From contig NC_059283.1 in NCBI RefSeq assembly GCF_017591435.1, forward strand, positions 4,117,685 through 4,181,684: a stretch of 64,000 nt of DNA. Reading direction: 5' to 3'. Within the stretch, counting starts at the first letter, position 1, and the number at the start of each line of letters is the position of its first letter. This document shows positions 58,454-64,000 of the stretch, piece after piece. Origin of the DNA: Portunus trituberculatus (lineage: Eukaryota > Arthropoda > Malacostraca > Decapoda > Portunidae). The position numbers and the translations under genes were made by a program. The notes below the pieces were generated by a model. It made no database searches. It saw only the letters and a list, made by a program, of their open reading frames with translations, and was not told the origin of the DNA.

Positions 58454-59103
58454 GTGAGTCTTCCTCCTCCTCCTCCTCCTCCTCCTCCTCCTCCTCCTCC
58501 TCCTCCTCCTCCTCCTCCTCCTCCTCCTCTTTGGTCTTCTCGTGATATTCATTATTTTATTTTCCAAAGGTTACGTTTCAATTAAGTTGGCGGAAAAGGA
58601 TGACCATGCGTGTTTCTAAATTTGCTCTTTATTATTTTTTTATGTAATGTTTTTTTTTATTATTCTTTTCTCTATTGTATGTGTGTGTATTTTTCTTTTC
58701 TTTCTTTCCTCCTGTTCTTCTTTGTATTTTTGTTGGTTTTTGTCCGGAGTGAAATAAACGGATTCGATCTGTATTCATTTGTTGAAATGACGTAACTTCA
58801 CTCTCTCACACTCACGTCACGGAATGAATCATACTCTCATTTCCACTTGTACTGCTTACCTGTATTTCATTGATTCCATTACCTCACGTCTTTTCTTCCT
58901 TTGTCTATGAGTTAAATCCCTATATTTTTATCTCTTATTTGAATTTTTTATGTACCTTTTTTAGAATATCACTTCCCACATCACATAGTCTGCACCAGGT
59001 AATTACTTCTCACCTGTCGCTTTTCGTATTTAAATTACTAAACCTTCATGTCACTAGCATAGTCCTCAGGTAAGTACTCCATCTCACCTGGCGTTGTTCT
59101 CAG
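58454..59103 (+). other. Intron 9
   Basis: The intron begins with (CTC)n (58462-58531). A perfect donor-like CAG|GTAAGT lies at 59067-59075, 33 nt before the true acceptor. The rest is T-rich sequence without features. Confidence 0.85.
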
Positions 59104-59269
59104 GTGTACGGGGAGGTGACGGCCCTGCTTTCCGTGGGTTACGAGTACGTGACTTGCTCCAGCATTGTGTGGGAGACGCTGACGGCGATACTGCACGGCT
59201 TCCACATGGATATCTCAGACGTGGGTGGCTGGAACCTAGATATTCACCACATGTACAACTTCGAGGCTG
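59104..59269 (+). CDS. Ten-a: Teneurin exon 10: plug to NHL propeller transition
   Basis: Residues 412-466. The exon starts VYGEVTALLSVGYEYVTC, continues with IVWETLTAILHGF and ends with the near-invariant DISDVGGWNLDIHHMYNFEAG, which leads into the NHL beta-propeller. The acceptor TTCTCAG ends at 59103; the donor is GTAAGT at 59270. Phase is 0 in and 1 out. A perfect donor consensus (CAG|GTAAGT) lies only 33 nt upstream of the acceptor, at 59070, too close to define a separate intron. The usual arthropod HHxYNFHEG motif reads HHMYNFEAG here. Confidence 0.96.
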
Positions 59270-60434
59270 GTAAGTGGAGGAGGAAAAGCCTTGTCTTGTT
59301 TTGGTGTGTGGTTTTATATATTTAAGTCGCCCCTGTTATAACTGTCGAAGTCTGCTGAAATTGATCATTCATAGGTTATAACTAGAGACATTACGATATC
59401 AAAATTCTTCCATCATTTTTTTGCCCCTGTTATAACTGAAAGTCCGCTAAAACTGATTATCCTTAGATTGTAACGCGAAACATTAAGATATCAAAATTTT
59501 TCCATCATTCTTTCCCTTCACTGCTTATAATATCTTTTCGGAATCATTTTACTTACACCACATTATTTTATTCAGTTTGAGAGGCAATAAGTTCAGCGTG
59601 ATTTGCTGAGAATATCTTTAATTTTTGTAGGAAATTGTCAGTAGGTCAGACTTAATATTAAAGAAAAACAGACTCCATTTCTTCTTTTCACCACTCTCTC
59701 CATGAAACCTTCTCTGCATCCTTCTCTTTGTCACTTCATATTTTCTTCTGCCTCATAATATATTTTCTTTTTGTCGCCTCATCTTTCCATATTTCTCTTC
59801 ATGACTTCATCAGTCTTGTGTATCATATCTCTATCCTTTGTAAATGAGTGCTGGAGATTACATGATTTCTAGCCAGGAATATATAAGCAGGAGGTGACTG
59901 GGGAAGGTGAAGAGCGGCTAATGTGACGTCCCTGTAGTGTCTTGGCGTTCAAAGATTCATGCTGCACTGTCTCACTTGATGGGTCGCTCCACTTCGGCCT
60001 CTCACTGACTGACATTAATAAAGGTTAACTCGAACACAAAGTTGCCTCACTAAGTTTCAAAACAACGTTAGAGGCGATTTAATAGTTACCCCCCTCAGTG
60101 ACCTTCCTCTCTCCTCTCTCTCTTTCTCTCTTTCTCTCTCCCTGTGTTCTTCCTCTTTTTCGCCGTGTCAATCACTCGTGTCATGGAGCCGCCTAGGTGT
60201 CATTCTTTTAGGAATTGATTGCTGTTATTTATGGTGGTAGAAGTAGTAGTACATATAGAAGTAGTAACTGTGGTGATAGTAGCATTTTATTACCATCACT
60301 TCTGTTTTATAGCAAAGCAGAAAAGTGGGTTATTTTATGCAAAACAAATCGATTCTCGCTTCATTCCGTCCTGTACTTCATTTTTGTCCTTATTTTCCCT
60401 CCGTCCTTCACCCTTCTGTTGCTGCCTTCCCCAG
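59270..60434 (+). other. Intron 10
   Basis: The intron contains a 94-bp tandem duplication (59329-59515) and otherwise unique AT-rich sequence with a pyrimidine-rich end. No exon is seen. Confidence 0.85.
59329..59515 (+). repeat. 94-bp tandem duplication in intron 10
   Basis: GCCCCTGTTATAACTG starts each unit (59329, 59423) and GATATCAAAATT(C/T)TTCCATC ends each. The units are moderately diverged. Confidence 0.85.
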
Positions 60435-60684
60435 GTCTTCTTCAGCGGGGTGACGGCTCCACCATGAGTCTCCGGGAGGCGCCGCGTCTCGTCACCCCTC
60501 TCATGGGCACAGGGTCGCAGCGGCAGATGGTGTGTCGTGACTGCTCTGGTCTTGCCAGCGACGCGCAGCTCCTCACCCCCACCAGTCTCGCCTCGGGACC
60601 TGACGGATCGGTGTATGTCGGGGACTTCAACCTTGTACGGAGGATAACGCCAGACAGGATGGTGTACACGCTCCTGCAGCTCAG
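60435..60684 (+). CDS. Ten-a: Teneurin exon 11: NHL propeller blade 1
   Basis: Residues 467-549. LLQRGDGSTM opens the propeller, followed by VMGTGSQR-like sequence (here LMGTGSQRQMVC) and CRDC. The first NHL blade then reads LLTPTSLASGPDGSVYVGD and FNLVRRITPDRMVYTLLQL. NHL blades in teneurins take part in homophilic and heterophilic adhesion. The acceptor CCCCAG ends at 60434. The donor GTAACA at 60685 merges at once with an ~80-bp (CA)n tract. Phase is 1 in and 2 out. The end of this exon corresponds to the propeller position where vertebrate teneurins insert an alternatively spliced short peptide. Confidence 0.96.

Positions 60685-60766
<82 letters not shown>
60685..60766 (+). repeat. (CA)n tract fused to the exon 11 donor
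   Basis: The (CA)n run begins at the fourth intron base (GTAACACACA...) and extends ~80 bp. CA-repeat RNA is a known binding site for hnRNP L-type splicing regulators. Confidence 0.95.
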
Positions 60767-60768
<2 letters not shown>

Positions 60769-61093
60769 ACCAGTTATCTTGTTAACCCCAAAAAATCAGA
60801 CTTTCTATTACTTCAGCAGGTGATATGACACTTAACTTTATTATTCTGACCTTCAAAACGCAATAACCAATCAATGATTCAGTCTTGCTTAAACTCTTTC
60901 AATCAGTTAATTTTGTCTTATCTCTTAATCAGTTTATTTTACCTCAATCAATCAACTTTGTCTTCCCTCTCTCTATTCCTTTGTTTTACCTTCATCAATA
61001 TTTTTTTTTTTCGTTTTAATTAATTTTGTCCTCTTTCAATTTAGTCTTACCTGTAACTTCACCGAACTCTCCCTCCTTCTGCCCCTCCTGCAG
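60685..61093 (+). other. Intron 11
   Basis: A short (409-bp) intron whose first ~80 bases are (CA)n. The remainder is AT-rich, with several diverged repeats of an AATCARTT-like motif at 60870-60955. No mini-exon with both splice sites was found. Confidence 0.85.
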
Positions 61094-61266
61094 CGCCACC
61101 AGAGTCTCCTACAGCTACCAGATCGCCGTGTCGCCAGCAGACGGGCAGGTGTACGTGAGTGACCCTGAGAAGTACAAGGTGTTACGAGTGCTCTCCCTGC
61201 AAGACGTGACGGAACCCTCCACTAACTCAGAGGCGGTGGCTGGTAACGGGGAGAGATGCATTCCTG
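61094..61266 (+). CDS. Ten-a: Teneurin exon 12: NHL propeller blade 2
   Basis: Residues 550-607. SATRVSYSYQIAVSPADGQVYVSD is followed by PEKYKVLRV, a canonical NHL pattern (P-x-D-G-x-V-Y-V-x-D), then LSLQDVTEP and AVAGNGERCIPG, the conserved loop before the next blade. The acceptor CTGCAG ends at 61093; the donor is GTGAGT at 61267. Two bases come from exon 11 and one base is passed to exon 13. I see no frameshift or missing core residue. Confidence 0.96.
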
Positions 61267-62543
61267 GTGAGTAACTCTACTCAGTCTCTCCTTTACAGTG
61301 TCTCCTATCTCCTCTTCGTTGTTTTTATTACTTTATGTCTTTCTGTCTTTTCCTGTCTTCCTCTTTTTTGCTAGTGTATCCATATTTCTATTCCTTCTTT
61401 CGTTATTGGATATATTCTTCCTGTTTATTTGACTTCCTTTTCTCGTCACTGTATCCTGTTTTTATTTTTCTTCTATTTTTTTTCTTTCCTGTTTTCTATT
61501 CTTCCATGCAACTTATCTCCATTTCTTTTTTTCCATTCCTTTTATCATGTCTTGTTTTTCGTCTCTCCATTCTATTTATTTATATCTTCCTATCTTCCAT
61601 TCTTCACTCAATTTATTCCTTGCATCCCTCTTTTCATGTTTCAATTTCGTGTCTTCATCTGTCTTTCTATTTCTTTCTTTTTCTCTTTCCACATATCCGT
61701 TCATTCTTGCATTCCTCCTTGCTTTCCATTCTTCTAGTTAACTTCTCTCTGTTCCTTCTCTCCATCCTTCCATTTATATTTCCTTCTCTTCATCACTTTG
61801 TCTTCGTTTCTCATCTTACCTCTCCTCCTCCTCCTCCTCCTCCTCCTCCTCCTCCTCCTCCTCCTCCTCCTTCGTTTCATTTGCTCTTGTTCACTCTTAC
61901 ATTCTTTCCCCCCTCCAGTCTTCCATGTTTCCACTTTTCATATTTCTCTTCTCTGGTCTCCCTTTCCCTCCCTAGCGCCTCGCCCAGTCACCCTCGCGCC
62001 GCCCCTGCTCCGCCACGCCCTCCACGCCCTGCCTTCACCACCTTCCCCTTCTTAATAAAGGCAGCAGCGTCCCCTAACTTGGAATGATACATCGTGTTCC
62101 CTATTTTTCTCCCTCCGCACGACAGCACATTATTATTTTCGTCTCTACCTTATGAAACTCCTCGCGCGAAAAATTATGAAACTTTTCCCCTCAAGTTTCC
62201 ATTGTAAGAGTAACAGTTGTCGTGCACTCACTCTCTCCCTCCTCCGCTCCTTGTCACGGTTCGTTCTTGCTGAGAGAGACGTGTTGTTCTCTTCCCTTTC
62301 AGATTTTACTTGGAAATAGTTCTTCTGTCTCCTCTTTGTATTTCACGAGCGCTGTTATATTCTTTAATGGCGCCTGCTGGCGGTACTATGGGTTGCTTGC
62401 TGTCTCACATTATCATTGTTAGGGTTTTGTTCTCCTGTCGCCTTTGACCCTTATATCTCCCTGCGTCGCCTTGTTCTTTCCCTCTCCCTGCGACGCCTTC
62501 TCCCTCCTTTCCTCTCCTGGCATTAATGTATCTCTCCCATCAG
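61267..62543 (+). other. Intron 12
   Basis: A C/T-rich strand from 61270 to 61990 includes (CTC)n 61827-61872. It is followed by mixed unique sequence. No exon is seen. Confidence 0.85.
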
Positions 62544-62927
62544 GTGACGAGCGGCACTGCGGGGACAGAGGGTCGGCAAAGAAGGCGCGGCTGGCACATC
62601 CCAAGGGCCTGGCCATCGCCGCGGATCGCACCATGTATATCGCGGACGGCACCAACATCCGCATGGTGGACCCAGAGGGCATCATCCACACGCTGATCGG
62701 TCACCACGGGCACAAGACTCGCTGGCGGCCGCTTCCTTGCCGGGGTGGCCTACCGGCGAGCCAGGTGGAACTACAGTGGCCCACGGGTCTGGCTCTCTCC
62801 CCCCTGGACGGCTCTCTGCACATTCTCGACGACCACGTGGTGCTGCAAGTGACTGGCGACGGCTCCGTGCGGGTACGTGCCGGCACGCCCCTGCACTGCC
62901 ACGCCAACCTGGACCGCCCTCTTATTG
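62544..62927 (+). CDS. Ten-a: Teneurin exon 13: NHL propeller blades 3 and 4
   Basis: Residues 608-735, the longest exon (384 bp). It covers GDERHCGD, then blade 3 (AHPKGLAIAADRTMYIADG, NIRMVD, IIHTLIGHHGH) and blade 4 (LQWPTGLALSPLDGSLHILDD, VVLQV), ending in AGTPLHCH. These stretches match arthropod Ten-a as I remember it more closely than Ten-m. The acceptor ATCAG ends at 62543; the donor is GTAAGC at 62928. Phase is 1 in and 1 out. GDRGSAKKARL replaces the commoner GDGGPAxKARL, a basic shift in a surface loop. Confidence 0.97.
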
Positions 62928-63127
62928 GTAAGCTTATCAGATTACTCCTCTGAACTCTACATGTAAACCCTCTTTATCTCCTCCAGTAGAGGTTCCAATA
63001 AAATAAGACTTTTCAGGATGTCTCTATCATGATATTGTCTTTTCGTCTCTGTTTTCATCGTCTACAATTCGCTCTTCCTTTCTGTCTCCTGAAAAAGTCT
63101 AAACACAACCGTCTCGTCTCCCAACAG
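62928..63127 (+). other. Intron 13
   Basis: A 200-bp intron, the shortest in the window. It is unique sequence with no repeat tract. Confidence 0.9.
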
Positions 63128-63312
63128 GAACCATCACAGGTCTGGCTTTCGCTCCCTCGGGCTCACTCTTCCTGACTGAGGAGGACGCCCACAAACACCA
63201 CTCCGTCATGGAACTCACACCCTCGGGGCAGCTGCGGCACTTCGCTGGCGCCAAACCTGACTGTGGGTGTGTTGACAACGACGACTGCACTTGCCCTGCC
63301 GAGGATGACAAG
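63128..63312 (+). CDS. Ten-a: Teneurin exon 14: NHL propeller blade 5 and Cys loop
   Basis: Residues 736-797. The blade reads GTITGLAFAPSGSLFLTEED, then HHSVMELTPSGQLRHFAGAK, and ends with a cysteine-rich loop (C-G-C, then DNDDC-T-C) typical of this point in teneurins. The usual V-A-D/E-S-D at the blade turn is T-E-E-D here. The acceptor CAACAG ends at 63127; the donor is GTAAGA at 63313. Phase is 1 in and 0 out. The last propeller blade and the YD-repeat shell must lie beyond the window. Confidence 0.95.
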
Positions 63313-64000
63313 GTAAGAAAGGGTGATAGGGTGAGGTGAAGAGGGAACGAAAGGTCAAAAAGAGGTGATAGAGTGAGAATGGTAGGATGAGAGAGAGGGA
63401 AGGAGGATGAGGAAGGGAGGTTGACTGGATGCGGGAGTCAGAGCAGGAGGATCAGAGAGGGAAGATGATAAGGAGAAAGAAAGTTACAGAAAACAAGGCT
63501 TAGGGAGGGATGGTGACAGAGGTTCATACAGGAGAGAAAGGTTATGTAATGAGAGAGGCAGGGAAGGCTGAGAGAAAGGTGACAGAATGAAAGAGACCAT
63601 AAATGAATTAAAAGCGAGATTAATGTCGCTTTATTTTTACAGAACACATTTTTTTTCATCTTTCCGAGTTCCGTAATATTAACGAGGCAAACTTGGAATT
63701 CTAAAGCGAGTCATTGTATAGCGAGTCAAGATAATTTGTAGCACACTTTTCATCTCACTTATCTCACTTCATTTTTTAGCCATACCGTATTGTGTTGGAA
63801 ATCATAAAACCTTGAAATAAAAAAAAAAACTGGAACTACCTTTAACACCAAATTAATTGCCTCTTTTGTTTTCTCTCCTTCTTCTTCAATGATTCCTCTC
63901 ACACTTCTATATTTTTTCTCTTTTATCACTTTTTTTTATTTTCTTCATCTCATTTTTTTTTTTTTTTTATTTCCTCTTCTCTTCATTTTCTTCCATTATT
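63313..64000 (+). other. Downstream intron (5' part)
   Basis: The first ~300 bases are G/A-rich with loose GAGAGR repeats (63330-63600). The rest is AT-rich with poly(T) near 63952-63970. No exon is seen before the window ends. Confidence 0.8.

Noticed and set aside
59058..59069. A 12-nt in-frame microexon between AG and GTAAGT before exon 10
   Set aside because: The following intron would be only 34 nt, too short to splice. The peptide has no family counterpart.

Overview
This is nuclear DNA from an animal with spliced genes. The coding signal is only about 2.4 kb of 64 kb and is split into 14 short exons with GT-AG introns. The rest is unusually dense in long microsatellites, mainly (CT)n/(GA)n, (GT)n/(AC)n, (CTC)n and (ACT)n, plus tRNA-derived SINEs and a short TTAA-ended inverted-repeat element. 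Together with the arthropod-like protein this suggests an arthropod, most probably a decapod crustacean (crab-like). The species assignment is inference from repeat style, not something the sequence proves.

The only gene I can support is on the + strand. It is the middle of a teneurin, a very large type II single-pass cell-surface receptor that acts in synaptic partner matching and cell adhesion. It is probably the Ten-a paralogue rather than Ten-m, judged from remembered family sequences. The 14 exons chain in perfect reading phase (2 leading bases plus exactly 797 codons). In order they encode three EGF repeats (exons 1-2), a Cys-rich Asp/Asn-Gly segment (exons 2-3), the transthyretin-like domain (exons 3-6), the fibronectin-like plug (exons 6-10) and five blades of the NHL beta-propeller (exons 11-14). 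The N-terminal cytoplasmic/TM/EGF part lies upstream, and the last propeller blade, YD shell and C-terminal domains lie downstream. Exon 4 is a 27-nt microexon recovered by phase and family homology. Residue numbers below count from the first whole codon in the window.

Layout: 1-3192 upstream intron; exons 1-2 at 3.2-4.7 kb; exon 3 at 12.3 kb; microexon 4 at 19.4 kb; exon 5 at 34.9 kb; exon 6 at 47.1 kb; exon 7 at 50.1 kb; then a closely spaced set, exons 8-14, from 57.2 to 63.3 kb. Introns 2-5 and 7 are large (7-15 kb) and carry almost all of the repeats.

The points most worth following are: a seven-copy ~208-bp TTAA/CCCTT inverted-repeat element (piggyBac-like MITE), one copy ending 44 bp before an acceptor; a partial tandem duplication that copies the end of exon 5 with its splice donor; microsatellites that start within 30 nt of six of the 14 donors; a CAGCAG tandem acceptor at exon 7; a near-perfect inverted pair of ~100-bp GT and CA tracts; tRNA(CAC)-headed SINEs with (AC)n tails arranged in tandem; and several duplications whose junctions lie in microsatellites. 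I see no sign of a second protein gene, rRNA, true tRNA gene or CRISPR. Nearly all long open frames are translated simple repeats.
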